From Halobellus litoreus (GTDB lineage Archaea > Halobacteriota > Halobacteria > Halobacteriales > Haloferacaceae), in the NCBI RefSeq assembly GCF_024464595.1, contig NZ_JANHAW010000005.1:1-64000 (forward strand): 64,000 nucleotides of DNA, read 5' to 3'. The notes below the pieces were generated by a model. It worked only from the letters and a program-made list of their open reading frames with translations. It was not told where the DNA came from and did not search any database. Positions 16,381 through 23,584 of this stretch are shown here, one piece after another (position 1 is the stretch's first letter; each line of letters starts with the position of its first letter). The position numbers and the translations under genes are program-made.

Positions 16381-17244
16381 ATGATTACCCCTCAAGATCC
16401 GCTCTCCCAACCGAAAGCAGTCACTCCCGGCAGCACTCGACGAGTAACCCGTCGGACTGTTCTCGGCGGTATTGGGACAGTTGGCCTCGCCAGCCTCGCC
16501 GGATGTCTCGGCGTCTTCGGCGCAGAACCCGTCAACAGCGAGCAGAACGCGACTGACGAAGACGGACCCGGGAGCGGTGGTGGGCAGACTCCTGCTCGAA
16601 CGTCCACGACGACGAACCAACCCGACACCAGCGACGGAACCCCCGAACCAACGTCCGAGCCTGACCCTGACGACGATAGACCTGGTGGACTGCCGAACGG
16701 TCCCGGCGTGATGCCTGGCGACCTCCCCCCTTCGTACACCAGATATCCTGAACGCTTCGACCCAATTGACCGCGTCTATGTCGGGCCGATCACCTCGCCC
16801 GCCACGAACGACTGGAATCCGCATTACGACGATCCCGAGCCTGGGAAGAAACTCGCCGACGTTGCCGTCCACAATTCGACCATCGAGGACTGGGTCGTGA
16901 GCCCGCCCCACACGATGCACCGGGTGGACGGCCTCGAGCTCACCGTCGACGGCGACGGTGCGTTCACGGCAGAGGGCGGCTTCCACTACAGAAACAAGTG
17001 CGGATACTTTGGCGTCAATCATCTCTATGTTAGGGGGCCCACCGCGACGATCTACCTCGCGTACAGCCACGACCCTGCCTGCTCCGAGAGTGAGGTTCGC
17101 GACGAAGAGGGGTATTGGTACGGGCCTGTTACGGTGACGGGGAGCCTCGATGGAGACTTCGACACGCTTCGTATCATCCTCCTCAACGGGAACGAGAACC
17201 TCGGCGAGTTTGATTCTACAGACACGATGGAATTTGGGATATAG
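16381..17244 (+). CDS. Tat-exported lipoprotein
   Basis: This protein has 287 residues. A twin-arginine signal (RRVTRRTVLGGIGTVG) is followed by a lipobox LAGC at about residues 38-41, so the mature protein should be anchored to the outer face of the membrane through a lipidated Cys. An acidic Thr/Ser/Pro linker (about 45-115) precedes a C-terminal domain of about 170 residues rich in beta strands, with two Cys that may pair. The ligand or role is unknown. It is the only clearly exported product of this block. Confidence 0.8.
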   Translation: MITPQDPLSQPKAVTPGSTRRVTRRTVLGGIGTVGLASLAGCLGVFGAEPVNSEQNATDEDGPGSGGGQTPARTSTTTNQPDTSDGTPEPTSEPDPDDDRPGGLPNGPGVMPGDLPPSYTRYPERFDPIDRVYVGPITSPATNDWNPHYDDPEPGKKLADVAVHNSTIEDWVVSPPHTMHRVDGLELTVDGDGAFTAEGGFHYRNKCGYFGVNHLYVRGPTATIYLAYSHDPACSESEVRDEEGYWYGPVTVTGSLDGDFDTLRIILLNGNENLGEFDSTDTMEFGI

Positions 17245-17302
17245 TGGTCCGTCATGGCTAAACTCATCAATATAAATCCAAGACCGGCCTGCCCACGGCC
17301 TA

Positions 17303-17334
17303 CTCGTTTGTCGCCCCCGGACGCGGTGCGGGGA
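17303..17334 (+). promoter_or_regulatory. Leader hairpin, copy 6
   Basis: CTCGTTTGTCGCCCCC, loop GGACGCGGTGC, then GGGGA. The ATG at 17418 is 84 bases downstream, one of the longest gaps in the family. Confidence 0.65.
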
Positions 17335-17417
17335 TCGCCTGCCTCATCAACCCCACTAATCCGCACGACGTGAGAATCATATCAGTCGAATCACCCGTTC
17401 TGCAGGAACTACAATCT

Positions 17418-17903
17418 ATGAGTACTGATACCGACACCAGCGCCAGCGTACCGAACCGACACCGCTCGTTCACTGTGCATCACCAGTCTGTTTTCGTGAC
17501 AACTGAACACGAAGACGAAGCTCAAGATGACCCCGAAAATACCGAGACGAAGATCATCGACGAGGCCGGTTTGCTTGCCCTCGATGACGAACCCTTCGAG
17601 ACCACGCTCTTTCACCATGGAGTCAACGTTGATACCCGGGAGCGAGCCTCACGAATCGAGACCGGCGGCTCCGACGAGTTCGTCGACAACCGTTCTCTCT
17701 CCGCTATCCGTGCTCAGAACGGTGAGAAGACGGTTCCCGAGGACGCGTCCGGACGCCAGAGGACGCTGTTTGCAGATACCGCCGTCGATCAGCGCACCCT
17801 CGATGGGGACAAAGCCAGCGCTCGCTTCATGTTCGAGGCCGACCAGCGCCGCCAACAAGCGGACTCTCGCGAACAGGACGCATCTCGCGTACCCTATCAA
17901 TGA
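17418..17903 (+). CDS. Hypothetical protein, 161 aa, with SDEFVDNR motif
   Basis: The protein is acidic and probably partly disordered. SDEFVDNR (about residues 84-91) and a following QxxL...QxxL pattern recur in the protein encoded at 23585-25084, so the two share a short domain or interaction motif. I chose MSTDTD as the start; an upstream GTG at 17370 is in frame but gives a less haloarchaeal N-terminus. Leader copy 6 lies upstream. Confidence 0.65.
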   Translation: MSTDTDTSASVPNRHRSFTVHHQSVFVTTEHEDEAQDDPENTETKIIDEAGLLALDDEPFETTLFHHGVNVDTRERASRIETGGSDEFVDNRSLSAIRAQNGEKTVPEDASGRQRTLFADTAVDQRTLDGDKASARFMFEADQRRQQADSREQDASRVPYQ

Positions 17904-17987
17904 ACCCCCTTTTGCTTCAAGCTCGCCGCTAGTGCTTGCGCTCGTTTATATTAGAGAACAATCTATGAAGGAGGGAGGAATCCCTCC

Positions 17988-18752
17988 ATGAACGCCGAAA
18001 GCCCTTGGGACGACGACCGGAGATTCTACAGCAAGGACGACTTCGGAGACACATCTTTTGAAGACGAGCATTACGGCCCCAATGACGCCGGCGAATTCAC
18101 CGTCGACGAAGCCCCGCGGTGTACCCAGTGTGATCGCCCCGTCGATCCCGATCGGGCCCTCTGCAAGGAATGTGAGCGCGACACGGAACTCGAATCGGAG
18201 AATCCCTATGGACCTATTCACGACGACGTCTCCGTGACCTACGAGAAACGAATTGACGCACTCGCGTTCGCCGTCGTGCCGGCGAAATCTCGCTTCGAGG
18301 CGATCGTCAAGGCCACCCTTGCATTCGATGCTCGAGAGAACGCCCCCAAGAAGCCCGCCGGCTTCGACGGGATGACCTTTGAGCTCCTCCACGAAGCCGA
18401 CGACCCGGATATCCGTCCTTTCAATATCGGCTGGGGCGCACTCCCTGAAGCCGTGCCCGTCGCGAGCGAACGCGGCCTCGAACTATTTAATAAAGCCCAC
18501 AACCGCACCAACTGGGGTGATCACCTCTCTGAAGGCCCTGAAGTTGACTTCGAACCCGAACCTGACATCTACCTCTACGACGAGGACGGAACCGCAATCT
18601 GCCGCGCCGGGCAGTTCATAGACCTCATCGACAGCTACACCGTCCCTGATGATCCCAGCGACTACACTCAGCCCGAGTACGGCAGTACTGACGAGGAGCT
18701 ATGGATCGTCCCGGCATTCACCCTGAGTGTCCATCCTACTACTGACGGTTGA
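17988..18752 (+). CDS. Hypothetical protein with zinc ribbon, 254 aa
   Basis: A CTQC...CKEC zinc ribbon lies at about residues 43-61 (RCTQCDRPVDPDRALCKECER). The remaining 190 residues look like a globular acidic domain with no recognisable family. The ATG follows a purine-rich hairpin, GGAGGGAGGAATCCCTCC (17972-17987), whose GGAGG may serve as a ribosome binding site that the hairpin can hide. Confidence 0.7.
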   Translation: MNAESPWDDDRRFYSKDDFGDTSFEDEHYGPNDAGEFTVDEAPRCTQCDRPVDPDRALCKECERDTELESENPYGPIHDDVSVTYEKRIDALAFAVVPAKSRFEAIVKATLAFDARENAPKKPAGFDGMTFELLHEADDPDIRPFNIGWGALPEAVPVASERGLELFNKAHNRTNWGDHLSEGPEVDFEPEPDIYLYDEDGTAICRAGQFIDLIDSYTVPDDPSDYTQPEYGSTDEELWIVPAFTLSVHPTTDG

Positions 18753-19021
18753 TTACGAGAGAGCCTGTCATAGAAAGCTCCGCGCTCTCTGTCTATCCAA
18801 GTCTTGTCAAGACTCGCGTGCAAGATACAGCGCGCGTATCGGTCACCGTGGGGTGTCGAAATCAGTGCTGCTCGAATCGGTCGATACAGGCTGAGTGCTG
18901 AACGCACGAACATCCGCGAGCGAAGCGATTGAGGAAAGCCGACGAGCAAAAGATTCCCCCGAAACACATTGGTCGACCGAGTATCCAGCGCGTTAGGGGG
19001 ATGTGGCTTCAGAGAGACAGC
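18753..19021. other. Intergenic, probable degenerate insertion-sequence remnant
   Basis: No gene is supported in these 269 bases. A minus-strand frame from 18967 reads through but has an unusual Arg/Ser-rich composition and overlaps the end of the preceding gene. Short words such as CAAGACTCGCG and GTGCAAGATACAG recur near 920 and, as GCAAGATACAGAGCG on the minus strand, near 20010, which suggests scattered remains of one repeat. Confidence 0.35.
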
Positions 19022-19384
19022 TTACGAGAGGTCTGCTTCAGTCGGTTCGTACACCCGTATCCATCCGTCGCTCTGGACTTTCACGAGGTAGTCGGTATAC
19101 TGAAACTCGACCGTCCCAACACCCTGCCGAGAATCCCCGGCTACGTCTGGCCCGAAGAATGCGTCTTCAATCGCTGGTACGTCCACGGATTCGTACAGCG
19201 GTGGCGACTTCAGTTCGCTTGGAGACACGCCCTCGGCCTCTGCGATGGCGTAGATGATTGCAGTTGTGAGTTCCACCTGTCCGTTGGGTTCGTAGTGTCG
19301 TTGTGCTACCTGTGTCTGGTGCGTATCAACGCCGTTAGTCGGGTCGTCTTCAGCCCCCTCTCTCTCGTCACTGCTCTTGCTCAT
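19022..19384 (-). CDS. HalOD1-type output-domain protein
   Basis: This protein has 120 residues. After a charged N-terminus, the segment ELTTAIIYAIAEAEGVSPSELKSPPLYESVD and the following strand-rich DYLVKVQSDGWIRVYE match the small HalOD1 domain found in many haloarchaeal regulators. Its start overlaps the end of the DUF7344-like gene by 17 bases, and the two domains often occur as a pair. A longer start at 19435 would run further into the upstream gene and is less likely. Confidence 0.75.
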   Translation of the reverse strand: MSKSSDEREGAEDDPTNGVDTHQTQVAQRHYEPNGQVELTTAIIYAIAEAEGVSPSELKSPPLYESVDVPAIEDAFFGPDVAGDSRQGVGTVEFQYTDYLVKVQSDGWIRVYEPTEADLS

Positions 19385-19817
19385 CCATGTCACTCCGGGC
19401 GTGGGTTTCCTGCTTCGAGTCGAGGCTGGCACCAATCCCTTCGAGGGCGGCTAAGACCTGTTCGGCGTGGTCGGCAGTCGTAATCGTTTCGGTCGCCTCA
19501 TCGAACGTAATCACACCCTCGTCAACCAACTTCGGGACGTGGGCGTGGTACAGCGAGACGTACACCTCTTCGCGCTGGTCTTCTGTGACGGCTTGTTCAG
19601 GAATGTCGTTCTCCCACGCGGCGATTTTCGTCGCCAAGTCAGTCAGCGACCATTCGGTGTCTTCGAAGAGAGTATAGCACAGGTAGCGCCGTCGGGAGTT
19701 CCCCAATGCCTCGTAGACCGTCTCCATCTCCAAAATGTCCAGCGACGGCAGTTGCGTTTCGGACGGGGCGGACGCGTCGGATGTTGCTTCCCCAGCCGGG
19801 TCAGGTTCGTTAGACAT
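19368..19817 (-). CDS. DUF7344-like winged-helix regulator
   Basis: This protein has 149 residues. A winged helix (METVYEALGNSRRRYLCYTLF ... YVSLYHAHVPKLVDEGVITFD) is typical of the haloarchaeal DUF7344 family. I took MSNEPDP at 19817 as the start because the further upstream part lacks acidic composition. It is cotranscribed with the HalOD1 gene and the pair probably forms a small two-part regulator. Confidence 0.75.
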   Translation of the reverse strand: MSNEPDPAGEATSDASAPSETQLPSLDILEMETVYEALGNSRRRYLCYTLFEDTEWSLTDLATKIAAWENDIPEQAVTEDQREEVYVSLYHAHVPKLVDEGVITFDEATETITTADHAEQVLAALEGIGASLDSKQETHARSDMDEQEQ

Positions 19818-20131
19818 TATAGAGAAATGGGGAGAGGCTAATAAAAACATTTCTCTGAGTTGATAAAACGGGTATTTCAACACTGAATACGTTCGGTTTG
19901 GTGTTTGTACTCACCAGTTATAAACAGGTTGAATAAGTCGGTATTGCAGACGTTCTCGACTGTCGGTGACATCGAAGTGAAATCACCGGTGGTAGAGTGC
20001 TGCATAGACGCTCTGTATCTTGCAGCGGCTTCTGTATGCATATATGATTCAACATTTTCTACCGCTTGCACCGCAGTAAATCGGCTGTGAACGATTCTAT
20101 GACTCCCTTCACATACGAGATCGATTTTACC
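19818..20131. other. Intergenic with a possible fragment of an unknown small gene
   Basis: A minus-strand frame between about 20045 and 19877 encodes MHTEAAARYRASMQHSTTGD... ending KHQTERIQC, which looks protein-like, but I find no clear start context or family. The end GGGTATTTCAACACTGAA is reminiscent of insertion-sequence ends. The stretch separates the minus-strand regulator pair from leader copy 7. Confidence 0.35.
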
Positions 20132-20161
20132 CTGTTTGTGGCCCCCGAGACGGTGGAGGAG
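20132..20161 (+). promoter_or_regulatory. Leader hairpin, copy 7
   Basis: CTGTTTGTGGCCCCC, loop GAGACGGTG, then GGAGGA. It is followed after 10 bases by the ATG of a 17-codon ORF. Confidence 0.65.
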
Positions 20162-20171
20162 TCCAAACAAG

Positions 20172-20225
20172 ATGGCAACCACCAGCCGCAGTACAAACCG
20201 GCGAATATACGAGGTCGTTAGATGA
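20172..20225 (+). CDS. Possible 17-aa leader peptide
   Basis: ATG at 20172 opens MATTSRSTNRRIYEVVR, basic and unlike the acidic neighbours. Its TGA overlaps the ATG of the next gene (ATGA at 20222-20225). The overlap suggests translational coupling, so the peptide may matter only as a way to deliver ribosomes to the next gene. Confidence 0.4.
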   Translation: MATTSRSTNRRIYEVVR

Positions 20226-20497
20226 ACTCCGAATCGGAGTTGCTTGTCTGTCCAGATTGTGGAAACGGACGGTTCTCGTGGATCATCCGTCAAGTACAGT
20301 TCGGAGCTGTGCATCGCTTTGCGAACGGACATATCGATGTCGAAGTGACAAAGAATGGCCCCATCACCGACTCCGATATCGGTGAGAACGGAGTCTTCTG
20401 TGTCGATTGCCAGGAATTCCGAACCTATGAGGAACTTGTTCCAGACGACGCCGAGGCGGTTCACCTCAGTGAAGACGAATTAGAGGGAGACCGCTGA
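20222..20497 (+). CDS. Zinc-ribbon protein, 91 aa
   Basis: CPDCGNGRF near the N-terminus and GVFCVDCQEFR near residue 61 form a four-cysteine zinc ribbon around a strand-rich middle. The C-terminus is acidic. It is coupled to the gene before (ATGA) and after (the TGA and ATG share one base). Function is unknown. Confidence 0.75.
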   Translation: MNSESELLVCPDCGNGRFSWIIRQVQFGAVHRFANGHIDVEVTKNGPITDSDIGENGVFCVDCQEFRTYEELVPDDAEAVHLSEDELEGDR

Positions 20498-20793
20498 TGG
20501 GCGCTCACACGTTTTTCACCCGAGCGAACGGCGAGGACGCCAAGAGCGCGTTTAGCGACGCCGTCGAGGACGCCCAGTACCACTACGGCCAAGGTGGATA
20601 CACCGGGACCATCGCGGAGAAAACCTCGTTCACCCGTATTCCCGACGACGAAGTAGGCGACACCGACCCCGCCGAGTACGCCAGCCAGCTTATCGACGAA
20701 CAGGACTCTCGAATCGACAGCAAGTGGGGCCCTGCTGGATGTATTCACGTCGAAGAAGACACGTACCTGTTCTTTGGCTGGGCATCCGCCTAA
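20497..20793 (+). CDS. Hypothetical protein, 98 aa
   Basis: A compact small protein (GAHTFFTRANGEDAKSAF, a YHYGQGGYTGTIAEK turn-rich segment and a VEEDTYLFFGWASA end). The ATG overlaps the previous stop by one base. It lies 15 bases before the Mom-like gene, so the four genes from 20172 are probably one transcript. I do not recognise the family with certainty. Confidence 0.75.
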   Translation: MGAHTFFTRANGEDAKSAFSDAVEDAQYHYGQGGYTGTIAEKTSFTRIPDDEVGDTDPAEYASQLIDEQDSRIDSKWGPAGCIHVEEDTYLFFGWASA

Positions 20794-20808
20794 CGCCTCT
20801 CCTTTCCC

Positions 20809-22209
20809 GTGAGTACTCGTCACCACCCCTCGTCCAGAGTGATACGGCCGCTTCGCGCCGGCGACATCATCGCGTTCCCCTACCTCAACGCTATCGGGCG
20901 ATGCATTGGGGGCGACTCCATCGGATCCTTCAACTGGTACGTCCCGCCAGGGGGCCCACTTAGTATCGGTCGCCTCCCCAACCAAGACGAGACCGATGCG
21001 ATGATCGACTCCGGGGAGATCGTCATACTCGAGACGGAATTCGACTCCCTTGCCGCCTACCACGCCTATCGGACATACCGCGACTGTGACCCCCGTCTCG
21101 TCTCGCCCGGTGGTGCGTCGTCAACGGGGCACCTATCGCTCCGCGCTGAGCGTGGGTCCAGAGTCCGTGAGCGTGTCAACGGCTTCCTGAAGCACCCCGA
21201 CGTCGCGTATCAGCACGACCCAGTGACCACGCCCTTCCGAATCGCACTCACTGCCACCTACCAGGACCGAGAGGTTGCGATGGCGGTCCTCGGACGCCCG
21301 CGGGGGCGACACAACGCCGACGGTCGGACGGTCGAACTGTATCGCTTCGCTGCCCACCCTGACCGGCCCGTGAATACCGGCTCGTGGCTCCTCTCACGCT
21401 GTTGTGCGTGGAGTCGCCTGGAAGGATACGATCGCCTGCTTACGTACGCCGGTGTCCAGAACAACAACGTGGGGACGATGTACCAGGCCGCTGGGTTCGA
21501 GCTCCTCGGGACGACGATAGCCGACCGGAGTGACTGGCACTCTCGTGAGGGCCGTGCTGGGGGTGGACGGTACCGGAAATGGCGCTACAGATACGTCCTC
21601 GCCAGTCATTCGATCGAGGCTCGACGGCCCGCCGGTCGCGTCAGTCCCGATCAGGCCCGCCTCACCGACAAGAACACACCAGCCGGACCTGCGTGTGCCT
21701 CTGCCCGCACGCTTGCTCAGGGGGAACTCGTCCAGACCCGGGAGGAGCGTCTGGCTCGTCGAGAAACCACCCTCACCCCCGACGCCCGGGCGTTCCTCGA
21801 TGAGTACGACTGTGGCGAATCTGACGACACCGCACCGCTCGTCGCGTGCTTCGCCTACCGGACGCCAGAAGACTCCCTGGTTGCCGTACTCTGCCTTCGA
21901 GACCACTCCGGGGAGCAGAACACCCGGGACAACACCGAAGCCGTCACGCTGTCCACTGCGAGCGTCCAGACCGACGCCCTCGCTTACCCGGTGAACGTGC
22001 TTCGGGGACTCATCGCCGACGCCTGTGAGTGGGCTCGGCTCCACGGCTACGCGACTGTCGAGAACTGCCTCACCGGGAACGTCGCGACCGCCGCAGTCGA
22101 GGGAATCGCTGGCCTCGAGATCGACTACGACCATCTTCGTGACCCATCCATGGAGCCATCCGAACGAGCATCCTCGTCGTCGAGCTCCCCTTCTGTGTCT
22201 TCCGCGTAG
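20809..22209 (+). CDS. Mom-like GNAT-fold acyltransferase, apparently with a second degenerate GNAT half
   Basis: This protein has 466 residues and a GTG start. About residues 145-265 match the XF1762/Mom-type GNAT group: TVELYRFAAHPDRPVNTGSW, LLTYAGVQNNNVGTMYQAAGFELLG, then GRYRKWRYRYVL. Phage Mu Mom modifies adenine in DNA. About residues 340-450 (PLVACFAYRTPEDSLVAVL ... DACEWARLHGYATVENCL) look like a second, more diverged GNAT half. The first 100 residues are an extra domain. Its presence beside TGT/DpdA-like genes suggests DNA modification. The Mom assignment rests on pattern recognition, not alignment. Confidence 0.68.
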   Translation: MSTRHHPSSRVIRPLRAGDIIAFPYLNAIGRCIGGDSIGSFNWYVPPGGPLSIGRLPNQDETDAMIDSGEIVILETEFDSLAAYHAYRTYRDCDPRLVSPGGASSTGHLSLRAERGSRVRERVNGFLKHPDVAYQHDPVTTPFRIALTATYQDREVAMAVLGRPRGRHNADGRTVELYRFAAHPDRPVNTGSWLLSRCCAWSRLEGYDRLLTYAGVQNNNVGTMYQAAGFELLGTTIADRSDWHSREGRAGGGRYRKWRYRYVLASHSIEARRPAGRVSPDQARLTDKNTPAGPACASARTLAQGELVQTREERLARRETTLTPDARAFLDEYDCGESDDTAPLVACFAYRTPEDSLVAVLCLRDHSGEQNTRDNTEAVTLSTASVQTDALAYPVNVLRGLIADACEWARLHGYATVENCLTGNVATAAVEGIAGLEIDYDHLRDPSMEPSERASSSSSSPSVSSA

Positions 22210-22228
22210 GCGAGGTTTCGTCCGCCAG

Positions 22229-22258
22229 TTTTTGTCGGCGGCGGAGCCGTGCGCCGCC
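22229..22258 (+). promoter_or_regulatory. Leader hairpin, copy 8 (re-coded stem)
   Basis: The TTTTTGTC part is kept, but the stem is GGCGGCG (22237-22243) pairing with CGCCGCC (22252-22258) around an eight-base loop, instead of the usual C-run and G-run. The pairing is preserved although the bases are not. The ATG is 27 bases downstream. Confidence 0.65.
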
Positions 22259-22285
22259 AGCTGACCATCCTGACGGCCACTTCCT

Positions 22286-23488
22286 ATGGTGAGTTCCAAT
22301 ACCAGTTCAGTCGAGAGCATCGGCCACGGCCAACTCGACCTCTCCACGTACCTCTCGCCGGCGACTCTTGACACACTCGAGGACAGACACCGGGCCTCGG
22401 GAGGCGAGCATTCCGACCACCGGTCCGAGATCGAGGCCGACAGCAACACCGAACGAGAACGCGAAGAGGACGCGCTTCCTATCGAAGTCGCTCGTCGTGC
22501 CGAGTACATCGGGTTCCTTCATCGAGCCCCGTTTGCGACTGAGGCATACGCCCTCGGATTCGTTACCGGCGCTCGCGAGGACTGTCGGATTCAGGATAGC
22601 CATCTCCGCAACGTTGACGTCCCGATCCTCATGCTCGACAACGACTTCAATCGGCCCGACCTCGATCGGTATCTCACCCGCTTCCGTGAGGTTGAGCCCG
22701 AAATCGGTGTCGTTGGCGATGCCCGCACTCCTGAGGAAGCACACACGTTTGTCGACGCCGCCCGCGAACTCAAATCTGACTACCCAGACGCGACCATCAT
22801 CATCGTCCCGAAGTGTCGCGAGGCCATCGATATCGTCGCCAACGCTGATATCCCCGGGGAATCGCTCGTCCTCGGATACGCGATGGGGCGTTCAAATATC
22901 AAAGCGTGGCACTTCTCGGATATCGCCAACTGGCGCGGTCACCGTGTGCATCTCCTTGGAGCCAGCCCGACGAAGCAATGGCGCGTCATCCAGGAGCTCA
23001 CCCAACCGAATCTCACAGGGGACCCGCCTGCGGACATCATCGGTCTCGATTGGAACGGCCCGCAGGGTATCGCCTACAAAGGCGAATCCTGGTCACGCGA
23101 CGGGTGGCAAGACGCTGACTTCCTCACCATCCGCGAGACCGTCCGTCGAAGCCTCCGTGAGATGCGAGCATTCTGGGAGGAACGTGGAGTGTGGCCCTCC
23201 GAGGGGAAGACGCCAATCGAACGCCTCGAGCCCGCCGTCAAAGAACCGGACGACCCTATCTGGGCTGCCAACGGAGGGGATCTCAGCGATCCCGATCCGC
23301 TTGGGTCACCCGATGAGTGGGCAGAACTAGTGGACTACGAGGACGAAGATGGCCCCTATCCCATCGAGCAGGCCATCATCGTCACCTACGAAGACGGGCG
23401 CACTTTCGCATATCGGACACAGACCGAGCGCAACTACGTCGAATACCACGAAGGGCTCTGGGACGAGGTCGTGGACGAGCGGCCGTAA
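22286..23488 (+). CDS. DUF6610-like TIM-barrel protein, second TGT/DpdA-like candidate
   Basis: This protein has 400 residues. After 65 acidic residues the segment PILMLDNDFNRPDLDRYL, TIIIVPKCREAIDIV, SLVLGYAMGRSN, HRVHLLGASP and ADIIGLDWNGPQGIA gives the strand-then-loop order of a TIM barrel like that of TGT/DpdA proteins; the Asp in IIGLDWNG could be the nucleophile. It matches what I know as haloarchaeal DUF6610. The C-terminal 100 residues are a separate acidic part. The protein differs clearly from the 14744-15961 product, so the block carries two barrels of this kind. Confidence 0.65.
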   Translation: MVSSNTSSVESIGHGQLDLSTYLSPATLDTLEDRHRASGGEHSDHRSEIEADSNTEREREEDALPIEVARRAEYIGFLHRAPFATEAYALGFVTGAREDCRIQDSHLRNVDVPILMLDNDFNRPDLDRYLTRFREVEPEIGVVGDARTPEEAHTFVDAARELKSDYPDATIIIVPKCREAIDIVANADIPGESLVLGYAMGRSNIKAWHFSDIANWRGHRVHLLGASPTKQWRVIQELTQPNLTGDPPADIIGLDWNGPQGIAYKGESWSRDGWQDADFLTIRETVRRSLREMRAFWEERGVWPSEGKTPIERLEPAVKEPDDPIWAANGGDLSDPDPLGSPDEWAELVDYEDEDGPYPIEQAIIVTYEDGRTFAYRTQTERNYVEYHEGLWDEVVDERP

Positions 23489-23498
23489 CGGTCGCCCG

Positions 23499-23546
23499 GT
23501 CCTACGTTACGGTGCGAACTGTCGGTGTCCGTATGTTGCGTAGGGC
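23499..23546. promoter_or_regulatory. Inverted 12-bp box pair C (spacing 36)
   Basis: GTCCTACGTTAC at 23499-23510 and GTTGCGTAGGGC at 23535-23546. Arm starts are 36 bp apart, 9 bp more than in pairs A, B and D. Confidence 0.65.
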
Positions 23547-23578
23547 TCGATTTGTCCGGCCCCCGCACGGCGGAGGCC
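23547..23578 (+). promoter_or_regulatory. Leader hairpin, copy 9
   Basis: CGATTTGTCCGGCCCCC, loop GCACGGC, then GGAGGCC. It ends six bases before the ATG at 23585 and directly follows box pair C. Confidence 0.7.
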
Positions 23579-23584
23579 CACAGA

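Noticed and set aside
18668-18967. 99-codon minus-strand frame after the 254-aa gene
   Set aside because: It overlaps the end of a better-supported gene and has atypical basic composition; more likely a repeat remnant.
21394-22509. 371-codon minus-strand frame opposite the Mom-like and DUF6610-like genes
   Set aside because: It spans two sense genes and their leader, lacks any motif and has shadow-type composition.
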